Shown here: positions 30,479 through 38,593 of the stretch, one piece after another
How positions within the stretch are numbered: the first letter of the stretch is position 1
Layout: every line of letters starts with the position of its first letter
From: Vannielia sp.
GTDB taxonomy: Bacteria > Pseudomonadota > Alphaproteobacteria > Rhodobacterales > Rhodobacteraceae
Assembly: GCF_029212645.1 (NCBI RefSeq)
Contig: NZ_JARGND010000019.1
Span: 4,107 to 62,100 of the forward strand
Length of the DNA: 57,994 bases
Direction of reading: 5' to 3'
Made by a program: the position numbers and the translations under genes
The notes under the pieces: model-generated
What the model was told of the DNA's origin: nothing
The model's input: the letters and a program-made list of their open reading frames with translations, nothing else
The model's database searches: none

Positions 30479-31627
30479 ATGGTCGAGAACCGCCCGCATA
30501 TCGCCGCTCTCATTGTTGCCGCCGGGCGAGGAACCCGCGCAGGCGGGGCGATTCCCAAGCAATACCAAGAGCTTGTTAACGTGCCGGTGGTAGCCCGCAC
30601 GGCGGGTGTTTTCAGAGCGCATGAAAAAGTGGCAAGCGTGACCGTGGTGATACACCCCGATGATGAAGCCTTGGCCCGTGACGCCCTGTCGGACGACATT
30701 TTGGTGAAGGGTGGGGCAACGCGGGCAGCTTCGGTGGCGGCGGGATTGGCGGCATTGCCGGAGGGCACAACCCATGTGCTGATCCACGATGGCGCCCGCC
30801 CGCTCGTCTCTACCGCGCTGATATCGCGCGTTATTTCGGCCCTCACAAAGGCGGATGCCGCGGCCCCCGCACGGCCGGTGACCGACGCACTTTGGCGATC
30901 TGGCGGCGATTGGGTTGAGGCCCCCACCCCGCGCGATGGGCTTTGGCGGGCGCAAACGCCGCAGGGTTTTGCCCTTGAGGCCATCCGTGCAGCGCATGCG
31001 GGCTTTCAAGGCGAAGCGGCAGATGATGTTGAGGTCGCGCTGGCGGCGGGCGTGAAGGTGGCACTGGTTGAGGGCGACGAGGACAATCTGAAGATCACGC
31101 ACCCCGGCGATTTCGCCCGCGCGGAGCGGATTTTGAAGGGAGAACAAATGGATATCCGATTGGGCAATGGCTATGATGTCCACCGTTTTGGCCCCGGCGA
31201 TCATGTGGTGCTTTGCGGGGTTGAGGTGCCCCATACCCGCGGGTTGCAAGGCCATTCCGATGCCGATGTGGGCATGCACGCGGTGACGGATGCGATTTAT
31301 GGCGCCCTTGCAGAAGGTGACATTGGCCAGCATTTCCCGCCGTCCGACCCAGAGTGGAAGGGCGCTGCCAGCGAGATTTTCCTCAAGCATTCCGTGAGCT
31401 TGGCGGCGGATCGTGGTTTTGCGATCAACAATGTCGATGTCACTCTGGTGTGTGAGCAGCCCAAGATCGGCCCCCATGCCCCTGCGATGCGGGCCGAAAT
31501 GGCGCGGATCATGGGGCTGGAGGTTGGGCGCGTTTCTGTCAAGGCGACCACCTCGGAGCGGCTGGGTTTTACAGGGCGAGAGGAAGGGATCGCGGCCATC
31601 GCCACAGCCCTTTTGGTGCAGAAATGA
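30479..31627 (+). CDS. ispDF: Bifunctional IspD/IspF (MEP cytidylyltransferase / MECDP synthase)
   Basis: This fusion catalyses two non-consecutive steps of the methylerythritol phosphate route to isoprenoids. The IspD half (residues 1 to about 222) has [34 protein letters not shown] and [10 protein letters not shown]; the IspF half starts at [14 protein letters not shown] with the metal ligands in YDVHRF and [16 protein letters not shown] and ends [20 protein letters not shown]. Fusion is common in alphaproteobacteria. I use ATG 30479; a TTG at 30473 is in frame. The ribosome site is weak. Its stop overlaps the pgpA start as ATGA. Confidence 0.96.
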   Translation: MVENRPHIAALIVAAGRGTRAGGAIPKQYQELVNVPVVARTAGVFRAHEKVASVTVVIHPDDEALARDALSDDILVKGGATRAASVAAGLAALPEGTTHVLIHDGARPLVSTALISRVISALTKADAAAPARPVTDALWRSGGDWVEAPTPRDGLWRAQTPQGFALEAIRAAHAGFQGEAADDVEVALAAGVKVALVEGDEDNLKITHPGDFARAERILKGEQMDIRLGNGYDVHRFGPGDHVVLCGVEVPHTRGLQGHSDADVGMHAVTDAIYGALAEGDIGQHFPPSDPEWKGAASEIFLKHSVSLAADRGFAINNVDVTLVCEQPKIGPHAPAMRAEMARIMGLEVGRVSVKATTSERLGFTGREEGIAAIATALLVQK

Positions 31628-32121
31628 AGGCTCTAACCCACGGTATCGCCACGTTTTTCTGGGTTGGCCACCTGCGCCCTGCCCCCGGCACCTGGGGCTC
31701 TCTTGCGGCCCTTCCGGTGGCTTACGCCATCGCCGTCGTCTCCGGCTTTCCGGGGCTTTTGATCGCCAGTATTGCGGTGTTTTTCATCGGCCTCTGGGCC
31801 ACGCGGGAGGAGACTCGTGGTGCCGCGGATCATGACCCTTCGGAGATCGTGATCGACGAGGTTGTCGGCCAGTGGATCGCTCTATTTCCCGCCGTTTATG
31901 GCGCTTCGATGATGGGGATTGAGCTTTGGAAGCTCTACCCCGGCTGGATCGGAGCCTTTGTTTTCTTTCGGCTTTTTGACATCTGGAAGCCCTGGTTGGT
32001 GGGGTGGGCTGATCGCGGTGGGGATGCGATGGGGGTGATGCTGGATGATGTGATTGCCGGGGTTTTTGCCGCAATCGCAACCACGATCCTGGCCGCGATT
32101 TTCCATGGGTTGCTGGTATGA
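31624..32121 (+). CDS. pgpA: Phosphatidylglycerophosphatase A
   Basis: PgpA removes the phosphate from phosphatidylglycerophosphate to make phosphatidylglycerol in the inner membrane. The 165-residue protein has [17 protein letters not shown], the acidic motif [19 protein letters not shown], membrane segments, [16 protein letters not shown] and [15 protein letters not shown]. It is joined to ispDF and cinA by 4-base ATGA overlaps at both ends, so the three products are translationally coupled even though their pathways are unrelated. Confidence 0.93.
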   Translation: MKALTHGIATFFWVGHLRPAPGTWGSLAALPVAYAIAVVSGFPGLLIASIAVFFIGLWATREETRGAADHDPSEIVIDEVVGQWIALFPAVYGASMMGIELWKLYPGWIGAFVFFRLFDIWKPWLVGWADRGGDAMGVMLDDVIAGVFAAIATTILAAIFHGLLV

Positions 32122-32579
32122 ACGCCGCAGAGCTTATTGATAAGGCTCGAAAATCCGGCGTTGTGATCGCCACCGCTGAAAGCTGCACAGGCGGGTTGAT
32201 TGGCGGGGCACTCACCGATGTGCCCGGCTCCTCGGATGTGTTTGACCGTGGGTTCATCACCTATTCCAACGCGGCCAAGCGGGAGATGATTGGCGTTTTA
32301 GAACGAACACTTGAAGCCCATGGCGCGGTTTCTGAAGAGGTTGCCGCCGAGATGGCCATTGGGGCCCTTGCGGGCTCAAACGCGAGCCTCGCGGTGTCGG
32401 TCACCGGGATCGCGGGACCGGGGGGATCTGAGCATAAACCCGAGGGGCGGGTGTGCTTTGGGTTGGCGCGAGAAGGGTCTGTGATCACAGAGACGGTTGA
32501 GTTTGGGGCGCTGGGGCGCGATGCGGTGCGTCAAGCAGCCGTTAACCATGCAATCAAACTTGTAATTAACGCTCTATAA
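32118..32579 (+). CDS. pncC: CinA C-terminal family protein (nicotinamide-nucleotide amidohydrolase)
   Basis: The 153-residue protein is the stand-alone CinA C-terminal domain (YgaD/PncC), which deamidates nicotinamide mononucleotide in NAD salvage. The signature VVIATAESCTGGLIGGALTDVPGSS, then GFITYSNAAKREMIGV and VSVTGIAGPGGSEHKPEGRV, is complete. It lacks the N-terminal competence-damage domain of full CinA. It is the last gene of ispDF-pgpA-pncC and converges on the COQ10-like gene with 7 bases between the stops. Confidence 0.92.
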   Translation: MNAAELIDKARKSGVVIATAESCTGGLIGGALTDVPGSSDVFDRGFITYSNAAKREMIGVLERTLEAHGAVSEEVAAEMAIGALAGSNASLAVSVTGIAGPGGSEHKPEGRVCFGLAREGSVITETVEFGALGRDAVRQAAVNHAIKLVINAL

Positions 32580-32586
32580 CAGCAGC

Positions 32587-33084
32587 TTACGAGCCGTTCT
32601 TCATCCCGTAAAGATCATCCGCGCGCTTCTCGAAGGCGCGGACGATGCGCTGCATAGCTTCGTTGAAGAACATCCCCGCCGCGCCTTGCAGCAAACGGTT
32701 CTTGAACTCGAACGACACGTCAAAGTGAACCTCGCAGCCCCCGCTCTCCAGATCGCGGAAAGACCAGATCGAATGCAGGTGCTTGAACGGCCCGTCAATG
32801 TAGCGCGTTTCAATCCGCTTGGCCTCGGGGAAGAGCCAGACCCGCGACAGGAATGTCTCACGAAAAACCTTAAAGGAAATCACCAGATCGGCCTCAAGGA
32901 TCGTGCATGGCCCGAAAGCCTCCTGCCCCGGTTCCAGATCGCCCGACCCGGCTGCGCGCGTCTCCCGCACCCGGGCGGCGGCTGTCCATGGCAGAAACGC
33001 AGGGTAGCGCGCGACATCGGCCACAAGATCATACATTTCCTCAGCGGAATAAGGCAGTTGGCGGGTTTCGGAATGTTGGGTCAT
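32587..33084 (-). CDS. COQ10/RatA-type START-domain protein
   Basis: The 165-residue protein begins [28 protein letters not shown] and has the polyketide-cyclase/START fold shared by eukaryotic COQ10 (ubiquinone-binding) and bacterial RatA (once described as a toxin blocking 70S assembly). [27 protein letters not shown] and [27 protein letters not shown] fit the family. In alphaproteobacteria a role in ubiquinone function is more likely than toxicity; no antitoxin partner (RnfH-like) is adjacent. It often neighbours lipA or cinA in this order, here cinA. Confidence 0.85.
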   Translation of the reverse strand: MTQHSETRQLPYSAEEMYDLVADVARYPAFLPWTAAARVRETRAAGSGDLEPGQEAFGPCTILEADLVISFKVFRETFLSRVWLFPEAKRIETRYIDGPFKHLHSIWSFRDLESGGCEVHFDVSFEFKNRLLQGAAGMFFNEAMQRIVRAFEKRADDLYGMKNGS

Positions 33085-33154
33085 TGGGCCTGTTCATGGG
33101 TCGCGGATTGCGCCATGGTGTCCGCCAAGCGCCGCCGAAATGCAAGGGGAAGGC

Positions 33155-33694
33155 ATGCCGCAGCGACCATATGTGATTGATCAGATGATCTCGGCCAAGG
33201 CCATTGCGGCCCGGATCGAGGAATTGGCCCGCGAGATTGAAGCCGAGTTCGAAGGCACCGACAAGCTGGTCGTCATCGGCCTTCTGCGCGGCTCTTTCGT
33301 GTTTATCGCGGACCTGGTGCGCGAGATGCAGCTGCCCGTTGAGGTGGATTTCATCGAAGCCTCCAGCTATGGCGATGGCACTGTCAGCTCGAAAGAAGTG
33401 CGTATTCTCAAAGACTTGCGCGGAGAAATTCAAGGGCGTGATGTGCTGGTGGTGGAAGACATCGTCGACACTGGGTTCACCCTGCACCACGTCATTCACA
33501 TGCTTTCAGCGCGCAAACCGGCGCGGCTGAAAACCATCGCTTTGCTCGATAAGCCCTTGAGACGAGAAGTAAATTTCAAGGCGGATTGGATCGGCTTTGA
33601 AATCCCGGATGAGTTTGTGGTGGGCTATGGGATCGACTTTGCCCAGCGAAACCGGGATCTGCCCTTTATCGGCAAGGTGCGCTTCACCGATTAA
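33155..33694 (+). CDS. hpt: Hypoxanthine phosphoribosyltransferase
   Basis: Hpt salvages hypoxanthine (and guanine) to the nucleotide using PRPP. The 179-residue protein starts at ATG 33155 with AAGGGGAAGG upstream. The PRPP-binding loop is [17 protein letters not shown], preceded by [16 protein letters not shown] and [13 protein letters not shown], and followed by [19 protein letters not shown]. It is divergent from the COQ10-like gene with 70 bases between starts and is followed by a hairpin-rich 3' region. Confidence 0.95.
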   Translation: MPQRPYVIDQMISAKAIAARIEELAREIEAEFEGTDKLVVIGLLRGSFVFIADLVREMQLPVEVDFIEASSYGDGTVSSKEVRILKDLRGEIQGRDVLVVEDIVDTGFTLHHVIHMLSARKPARLKTIALLDKPLRREVNFKADWIGFEIPDEFVVGYGIDFAQRNRDLPFIGKVRFTD

Positions 33695-33853
33695 AGCGTC
33701 ACGCCTTTAACCTGAGACATCAGGTAAAGGCGAGGCGCGCGCAACAGTCCTGCCTCGCACTGCGCTCCGCCAAAGGCTGTGATTCAGGTTTTTGGCGGAA
33801 CGCTTTAGGTTAATGCCGCGCCGTTAATTGCAAAAAGATCACAGCCACAAGCG

Positions 33854-33871
33854 ATGCACATTCGATGCACA
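33854..33871. repeat. Direct repeat ATGCACA with 11-bp period
   Basis: ATGCACA at 33854-33860 and 33865-33871, reading GATGCACA-TTC-GATGCACA. It is the reverse-orientation counterpart of the TGTGCAT pair at 17643-17660, with the same spacing. Confidence 0.4.
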
Positions 33872-33926
33872 ACTCATGCGCCTCAAAATCCAGTGCGGGC
33901 GCATTAATCAATCCACCGCGCGCTTG

Positions 33927-33959
33927 CATTTTCTTGCTGAAAATATCCCCGCCGGAGGC
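33927..33959 (-). repeat. GGATATTT-core intergenic repeat, copy 5
   Basis: Reverse complement reads GCCTCCGGCGGGGATATTT then TCAGCAAGAAAATG, with one difference from the copy at 11957-11989. It sits between two convergent genes. Confidence 0.75.
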
Positions 33960-34031
33960 ATAAAACCTCTCTCCCGCGATTTGTGATCACGAAATAACGC
34001 ACCTGTTCAGCACATCCAGAGCCGCACCGCC

Positions 34032-34934
34032 TCAAAGCCCCTCGGCAAAGCGCTTGGCGGCGTCCTCTTCCTCAACCGAGAGATACTCGACCAGCGCTTC
34101 ACACTGTTGGATAAACGTCTCGCGGTCGTCCTCGGCGGCGTTGTTGATCCCCCAGAGGCAATAGCCGTAGCCCTCGACCGGGTCTTGCCAGGGCCCCTCC
34201 TTCGCGGTCACGAAGAGGCCCGCGTTGATGCCTGCGAGCGCCACATCGGCGTTGATCGCCTCGCGGTAGGCCAGAAAGGCGGCCTCGTTATTGGCCTCGG
34301 TGCCCATGCCATATTCAAACATCAGGCCAAGCGCGTTCCAGGCCAGCCCGTTCCCCAGCAGCCCGGCTTCGGTGTAAAGCGCCAGCGCCTTGGCCGGATC
34401 TTCCGCAACGCCGGTGCCGGTGCGGTAGGCGTTGGCCAGGTTATAGGCAGCGTTTGGCTCCTGCGCCTCGGCCCCCATGGCATAAAGCTCGGCGGCGCGG
34501 GCGGGGTCGGCCTCAACCCCGAGGCCATTGGCATAGAGGCGGCCCAGCCCGGCACCGGCGGCTTTGTAGCCCTTGGCGATCGCCTCCTCGTAGAGCGTGA
34601 GGGCCTTTGCCGGGTCGGCGGGCACGCCCTTGGCCCCGTAGTGATAGTGATGGGCGAGGTTGTGCATGGCCTTGAGGTTGCCCTGCGCCATGGATTTTTC
34701 AAACATTTCAACGGCGGCGGTGCCATCAACCGGCACGCCAAGCCCATCTCCCAGCGCGATGGCATAGGTGTTTTGCGCCACCGCATCCCCGGCCTCGGCG
34801 GCGGGGATCAGCACGGTGAGGGCAAGCGCGTGGTGGCCCTCGTGGAAAGCCTGGCGCGCGGCCTCGATCTCATCAGCAGATTGGGCCGCGAGGGGCGCGG
34901 TGGTGAGGGCGAGCGCGAGAGCGGCGTGGCGCAT
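34032..34934 (-). CDS. Secreted Sel1/TPR-like repeat protein
   Basis: The 300-residue precursor has a short signal peptide (MRHAALALALTTAPLAAQS) and then about five to six Sel1-type repeats, recognisable as A-x3-Y-A-x-A-L-G-x-G-x-G-V-x2-D and variants: AQNTYAIALGDGLGVPVDG, AMHNLAHHYHYGAKGVPADP, GLGRLYANGLGVEADP, AYNLANAYRTGTGVAEDP and AWNALGLMFEYGMG. Sel1 repeats mediate protein-protein contacts, often in the periplasm. The partner is unknown. The C-terminal region contains two cysteines (YGYCLWGI and IQQCEAL) that could form a disulfide. It is divergent from the cytochrome c' gene. Confidence 0.85.
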   Translation of the reverse strand: MRHAALALALTTAPLAAQSADEIEAARQAFHEGHHALALTVLIPAAEAGDAVAQNTYAIALGDGLGVPVDGTAAVEMFEKSMAQGNLKAMHNLAHHYHYGAKGVPADPAKALTLYEEAIAKGYKAAGAGLGRLYANGLGVEADPARAAELYAMGAEAQEPNAAYNLANAYRTGTGVAEDPAKALALYTEAGLLGNGLAWNALGLMFEYGMGTEANNEAAFLAYREAINADVALAGINAGLFVTAKEGPWQDPVEGYGYCLWGINNAAEDDRETFIQQCEALVEYLSVEEEDAAKRFAEGL

Positions 34935-35127
34935 GGGGCATCTCCGGGTTGCGAGGCGGCAAGTTTAGCAGCCCGCGCCGCCTTTCCTAGGGGCCAGGGC
35001 CGATCACCTTCGCGCGAGGATTCGCCGCTTGGGTTTTGGGGGCTTGCGTGGTGGCGGGGTTGGCGGGCAATCTGGCGGGCAACGGGCGCCGTGCAGGGGG
35101 CCCGAAAAATGACAGTGGAGTGACCCG

Positions 35128-35598
35128 ATGTTGAAGAACGCCAGCCGTGCCAGCCTTTTCGCAATCGCCTTTCTGGGGGCCGGAGCGGCCTTTGCCGCCA
35201 CCCACGCGGTGGAAGTTCAGGAGAGCCGGGAGGCGATCATGAAGGAGATGGGCAAGAGCCTTGGGGTGCTCGGCAAGATGGCCAAGGGGCAGCTTGATTA
35301 CGATGCCGCCACCGCCACGGCTGCCGCCACCGCGCTGAAGGACGCCGCCGAAAAGGCGCATGATCCGGCGCTTTGGCCCGAGGGCACCGATACGATGTCG
35401 ATCGACGAAACCCGCGCGATGCCCGACATCTGGGACAACATGGCCGATTTTGAGGCCAAGGGCGCGGCCCTGATCGAAGCCTCGATCGCGATGGAAGCGG
35501 CCGCCGCCGAGGGGCTTCAGCCGATGCAGGCGGCGATGGGGAATTTGGGCGGCTCCTGTGGCGGCTGCCACAAAGTTTACCGCGCGCCGGAGGAGTAA
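35128..35598 (+). CDS. Cytochrome c' (class II cytochrome c)
   Basis: The 156-residue precursor has a signal peptide (ASLFAIAFLGAGAAFAATHA) and a single heme site CGGCH at residues 144-148 close to the C-terminus, the arrangement of class II four-helix-bundle cytochromes c'. Helix segments rich in Ala, Glu, Lys and Met precede it (EVQESREAIMKEMGKSLGVLG). Cytochromes c' bind NO and CO or act as small periplasmic electron carriers. Its stop and the next gene's start overlap as TAATG, so the two cytochromes are translated together and probably form a redox pair. Confidence 0.9.
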   Translation: MLKNASRASLFAIAFLGAGAAFAATHAVEVQESREAIMKEMGKSLGVLGKMAKGQLDYDAATATAAATALKDAAEKAHDPALWPEGTDTMSIDETRAMPDIWDNMADFEAKGAALIEASIAMEAAAAEGLQPMQAAMGNLGGSCGGCHKVYRAPEE

Positions 35599-36488
35599 TG
35601 CCTCCCTTCCTGCGTTGGATAATTGCGCTGGCGCTTCTGGGGGCTGGCGTGTTTTGGGTGGTGACCATTCCGGGCGATGTTTCCGAAAACGAGGTTGCCG
35701 GGCTTGAGGGCGACCCCGAGCGCGGCGAGCCGCTGTTCTGGGCCGCAGGCTGTGCCAATTGCCACGCCGCTCCGGGGGCCGAGGGCGAGGCAAGGCTGGT
35801 GCTGGCGGGCGGGCAAAAATTCCCGTCGGGTTTTGGCACCTTCCTTGCGCCCAACATCAGCCCCGACCCGGAGCATGGCATTGGCGCGTGGTCGCTGCGC
35901 GAGGTGGCGCGGGCGATGACAAAGGGTGTGGGCCGGAATGGCGCGCATCTATACCCCGCCTTCCCCTACAATTCCTACGATATGGCGCAGGTGCAGGATG
36001 TGGCCGACATTTATGCCTATGTGATGACCCTGCCCGCCGACGCCACCCCAAGCCAGCCTCACGAGGTGGGCTTTCCGTTCAACATCCGGCGCAGCCTTGG
36101 CGGCTGGAAGCTGCTGTTCCAGCGGGAAGGCTGGATGGTGGCGGGTGATCTGAGTGAGCAGCAGCAGCGCGGGCGCTATCTGGTGGAGGCTCTGGGCCAT
36201 TGCGGCGAGTGCCACACCCCGCGCAACGCCCTGGGCGGCTGGCAAAGCGCCAAGTGGCTGGGCGGCGCGGCCAGCCCCGATGGCAAAGGGCGCATCCCCA
36301 ATATCACGCCGGGGGCGCTGGACTGGTCTGAAGCGGATATCGCCTATTACCTGGAAACCGGCTTTACCCCGGACTTTGACAGCGCGGGCGGTGAGATGGC
36401 GGTGGTGGTGCAGAGCACGGCCAAGCTGCCGCCGGAAGATCGCGCGGCGATTGCGGCCTACCTGAAGGCGGTGCCTGCGGTGAACTAG
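35598..36488 (+). CDS. Membrane-anchored diheme cytochrome c
   Basis: The 296-residue protein has an N-terminal hydrophobic anchor (WIIALALLGAGVFWVV) and two class I c-type domains with CANCH (52-56) and CGECH (202-206). Methionines that could be sixth ligands occur in each domain, for example in the EVARAMTKGVG and GGEMAVVV segments. The layout resembles the cytochrome subunits of membrane alcohol/aldehyde or sugar dehydrogenases, but no dehydrogenase gene is adjacent; the partner here is the cytochrome c' gene, overlapping at TAATG. The stop codon overlaps the first bases of a 104-bp dispersed repeat. Confidence 0.9.
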   Translation: MPPFLRWIIALALLGAGVFWVVTIPGDVSENEVAGLEGDPERGEPLFWAAGCANCHAAPGAEGEARLVLAGGQKFPSGFGTFLAPNISPDPEHGIGAWSLREVARAMTKGVGRNGAHLYPAFPYNSYDMAQVQDVADIYAYVMTLPADATPSQPHEVGFPFNIRRSLGGWKLLFQREGWMVAGDLSEQQQRGRYLVEALGHCGECHTPRNALGGWQSAKWLGGAASPDGKGRIPNITPGALDWSEADIAYYLETGFTPDFDSAGGEMAVVVQSTAKLPPEDRAAIAAYLKAVPAVN

Positions 36489-36590
36489 AGCGTGTCGCGT
36501 TCATTCGAATTCACGCGACACGCTCTAACTTATTGATTTCGCATGTTCGAGAAGCTCAAAACCGGTTCCCACTTTTGAGCAACATGCTCT
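36487..36590 (+). repeat. 104-bp dispersed palindromic repeat, copy A
   Basis: It begins with a palindrome, AGAGCGTGTCGCGT and ACGCGACACGCTCT around a 12-base loop, and continues with a conserved segment containing CATGTTCGAGAAGCTCAAAA and CCGGTTCCCAC, ending in ATGCTCT. The reverse complement of 53477-53580 matches over all 104 bases with 6 differences. The 5' edge coincides with the cytochrome stop codon. Confidence 0.9.
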
Positions 36591-36603
36591 AGGCGCCTGC
36601 CCG

Positions 36604-37395
36604 TCAGGGGAATGTTGGCGCGGGCAGGCCCGAGGGGTCAAACCGTTTGGCGAAGGATGGGGCGAGCGTGATGTAATAGCCTTGGATCAGCGCGGCTTTG
36701 GCGGCGATGCGGGGGTGGGCTTTTGCCAGGGTCGCGAGGGTTTCGGGGGCGTCCATCAGCAGTTCGGCGTAGGTGTTGATGTCATTTTCCAGAGAGGATG
36801 CGCCGTAGTCGGAAACGAACCCCGCCTCGTAATAGCGCTTTAGCGCCTCGCCCTCGATATAGCGGGTTGTGGCCTCTAGCTGGGCCTCGTTGCTGAGGGG
36901 AAAGGCGATATCGGGCGGGATGTGCGCCTGCCATGCTTCCATCGGGAAAGGGTAGCGGGCGATCAGCAGGCTTGAAAACTCGTGGTGGAAGGCGCGGCGG
37001 GTATAGGATGGCCCGGCGTCGCGCAGCAGGTAATCGCTGGCCAGCAGCACCATGCCGGGCTGGATGGTGCCGCCCACGCGGTAGCCTGCCAGCCGCAGCT
37101 CTCCGGCGATCAGCAGCTTTGGCGCGACCTGTTGCAAAAGCGGGTCGGGATAGGCGGCGAGCGCCGTGCGCAGCGCATTTAGCGCCACCTTGCCCTTGAT
37201 CGGGCCGGGGGCGGTGCCGGTGATCCGCGGGTCGCTCACATAGGCCATGGGGGCCTCCATGTGGAGCGGCGCGCCGGTGCGGGCGGTGATCTCGGCGATC
37301 AGATCATCCGCCCAGAGCTTGCCGCCAAGAAGCAGCGCGCCGCCCAGCCCAAGCAGGCCAACCGCGACCCAGAGGACAAGGCGACGCGCGTTCAT
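36604..37395 (-). CDS. Membrane-anchored protein with degenerate metallopeptidase-like HHExxS motif
   Basis: The 263-residue protein has an N-terminal signal anchor (LVLWVAVGLLGLGGALLLGG) and an extracytoplasmic domain. RRAFHHEFSSLLIARYPFP (residues 133-151) resembles a zinc-metallopeptidase helix, but the second metal His of HExxH is Ser142. Further on, SDYGASSLENDINTYAELL resembles the downstream glutamate-bearing segment of putative zinc peptidases. It could be a metal-free relative acting as a binding protein, or the resemblance may be chance. It follows the LysM gene by 6 bases on the same strand, so the two probably work together. I do not recognise a named family. Confidence 0.6.
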   Translation of the reverse strand: MNARRLVLWVAVGLLGLGGALLLGGKLWADDLIAEITARTGAPLHMEAPMAYVSDPRITGTAPGPIKGKVALNALRTALAAYPDPLLQQVAPKLLIAGELRLAGYRVGGTIQPGMVLLASDYLLRDAGPSYTRRAFHHEFSSLLIARYPFPMEAWQAHIPPDIAFPLSNEAQLEATTRYIEGEALKRYYEAGFVSDYGASSLENDINTYAELLMDAPETLATLAKAHPRIAAKAALIQGYYITLAPSFAKRFDPSGLPAPTFP

Positions 37396-37401
37396 TGGCG
37401 A

Positions 37402-38421
37402 CTACTGGTTGACCATGATGGCCGTCGTGGTGCCGCCCACCAGGATGACCGACATGGCGCTGGCATAGGCCGGGGCGCCGACGCTGGTGGTGCCGCCCGA
37501 GAAGAACAGCGACAACCCGTAGGCCACGGTGACAACCCCGGCGACAACCAATGCGCCCGTGCCAGCATTGCGCGCCACCTCGCCCCAATCGGTGCCGTGA
37601 TCGGGGATCGGCGCACGCACGGGGCTGGGCAGCACCGGCTGCGGCGCTGGCTGCCATACCGGCTGCCAAACCGGTTGCGGCGCGGCGGGGCCTTTGGGCA
37701 CACGCGGCTCGATCTCGATGTTGATCTTGTAGTTGCCCGCAACGAAAGTGTCGTTGCCAAGGCGGCCCGAAAGCTCGGGGTAGATGATTTCCCCCTTGAG
37801 GACGGGCATCCCTGTCATGGTGGAAAATTCCATGCCGATGGCGGTGCGCGGCGCGCCGGGGAGGTTGGACGACGAGATCAGCTTGTTGCTGAACTTGATC
37901 TCCTTGGTGGTCGGGTCAAACCTGACGGTGTTTTGCGAGGTGAGCGTGCCGAAGGCGTGATCGGCGGCGGCCTTGCCGGTAAGCTCAAGGCCCCCGTTCA
38001 ACACGGCTGTGAGCGGCATCTTCTCGCCGAGGGCGAGGATCACCCGGCCGCTGATCGAGACGCGGGCCACGAAGGTGCCGTAGTCGATCACGATGGGATC
38101 GCCCTTGAGATCATAGGCGAAGGTGACGGGCATCCGGATTGACGGGATTTGATCGCGCAGCGGGCCGGGGGCCGGTGGGCGCACGGCGGAGGGCATGGGC
38201 GAAACCGGCGGTTGCTGTGGCAGGATCGGCAGGTGCAACCTGGCGCCTGCGTAAATCAGATCCGGGTCAACGATCTTGCGGGCACCGGCGGCGACCACTT
38301 TGGGCTGGTTGTTGAACGCAAAGAGACGCGGCCATTGATAGGGATCGCCAAGGTGGGTGGCGGCGAGGTTCCACAGGTTGTCGCCATCCTGGATTGTGTA
38401 GGGAACACCAGTATTGCTCAT
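37402..38421 (-). CDS. LysM-domain protein with C-terminal membrane helices
   Basis: The 339-residue protein starts at ATG 38421 and has no signal peptide. Residues about 8-66 form a LysM domain (YTIQDGDNLWNLAATHLGDP, WPRLFAFN, LIYAGARLHLP). A Pro-rich linker follows, then a beta-rich central region (about 90-255), a second Pro/Gln/Trp-rich linker with PVWQP repeats, and two C-terminal hydrophobic segments (about 284-306 and 312-335). LysM domains bind N-acetylglucosamine polymers such as peptidoglycan. The cytoplasmic-looking N-terminus with C-terminal anchors is unusual and recalls LysM proteins of contractile injection systems, but no other such genes are here. It is coupled to the HHExxS gene. 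Confidence 0.7.
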   Translation of the reverse strand: MSNTGVPYTIQDGDNLWNLAATHLGDPYQWPRLFAFNNQPKVVAAGARKIVDPDLIYAGARLHLPILPQQPPVSPMPSAVRPPAPGPLRDQIPSIRMPVTFAYDLKGDPIVIDYGTFVARVSISGRVILALGEKMPLTAVLNGGLELTGKAAADHAFGTLTSQNTVRFDPTTKEIKFSNKLISSSNLPGAPRTAIGMEFSTMTGMPVLKGEIIYPELSGRLGNDTFVAGNYKINIEIEPRVPKGPAAPQPVWQPVWQPAPQPVLPSPVRAPIPDHGTDWGEVARNAGTGALVVAGVVTVAYGLSLFFSGGTTSVGAPAYASAMSVILVGGTTTAIMVNQ

Positions 38422-38593
38422 ATTAAAACGTCCAAAATTGATTGAAATAACAAAGTTGATCGGGCGCAGATTGCGCCGGGGCGCGGCAAATTTCAAGCCT
38501 CGGATCGCGGTGAAGGCGCGGTGTCATGAGGATATTACATTCGGCCCGGATCGGGGTGCAATCAACCGCGCTCACACTGGCCGAAGCGGGGGT

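Larger units (their letters stand above)
33695..34031. other. Hairpin- and repeat-rich intergenic region between hpt and the Sel1 gene
   Basis: The stretch holds two imperfect or perfect hairpins: CGCCTTTAACCTGA with TCAGGTAAAGGCG (33702-33732, one base bulged) and CCGCCAAA with TTTGGCGG (33767-33798, perfect 8 bp). TTAAAGCG at its start and CGCTTTAGGTTAA near 33801 are themselves roughly inverted. It also holds the ATGCACA direct repeat (33854-33871) and a GGATATTT repeat (33927-33959). No gene is convincing. Confidence 0.6.

Noticed and set aside
32587-33084. RatA-type toxin of a toxin-antitoxin system
   Set aside because: No antitoxin gene is adjacent, and the COQ10-like role is more usual for this family in alphaproteobacteria.
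33809-33928. A 39-codon minus-strand frame beginning at the ATG of a GGATATTT repeat
   Set aside because: The ATG belongs to the repeat itself, the frame crosses the ATGCACA direct repeat, and no Shine-Dalgarno site precedes it.
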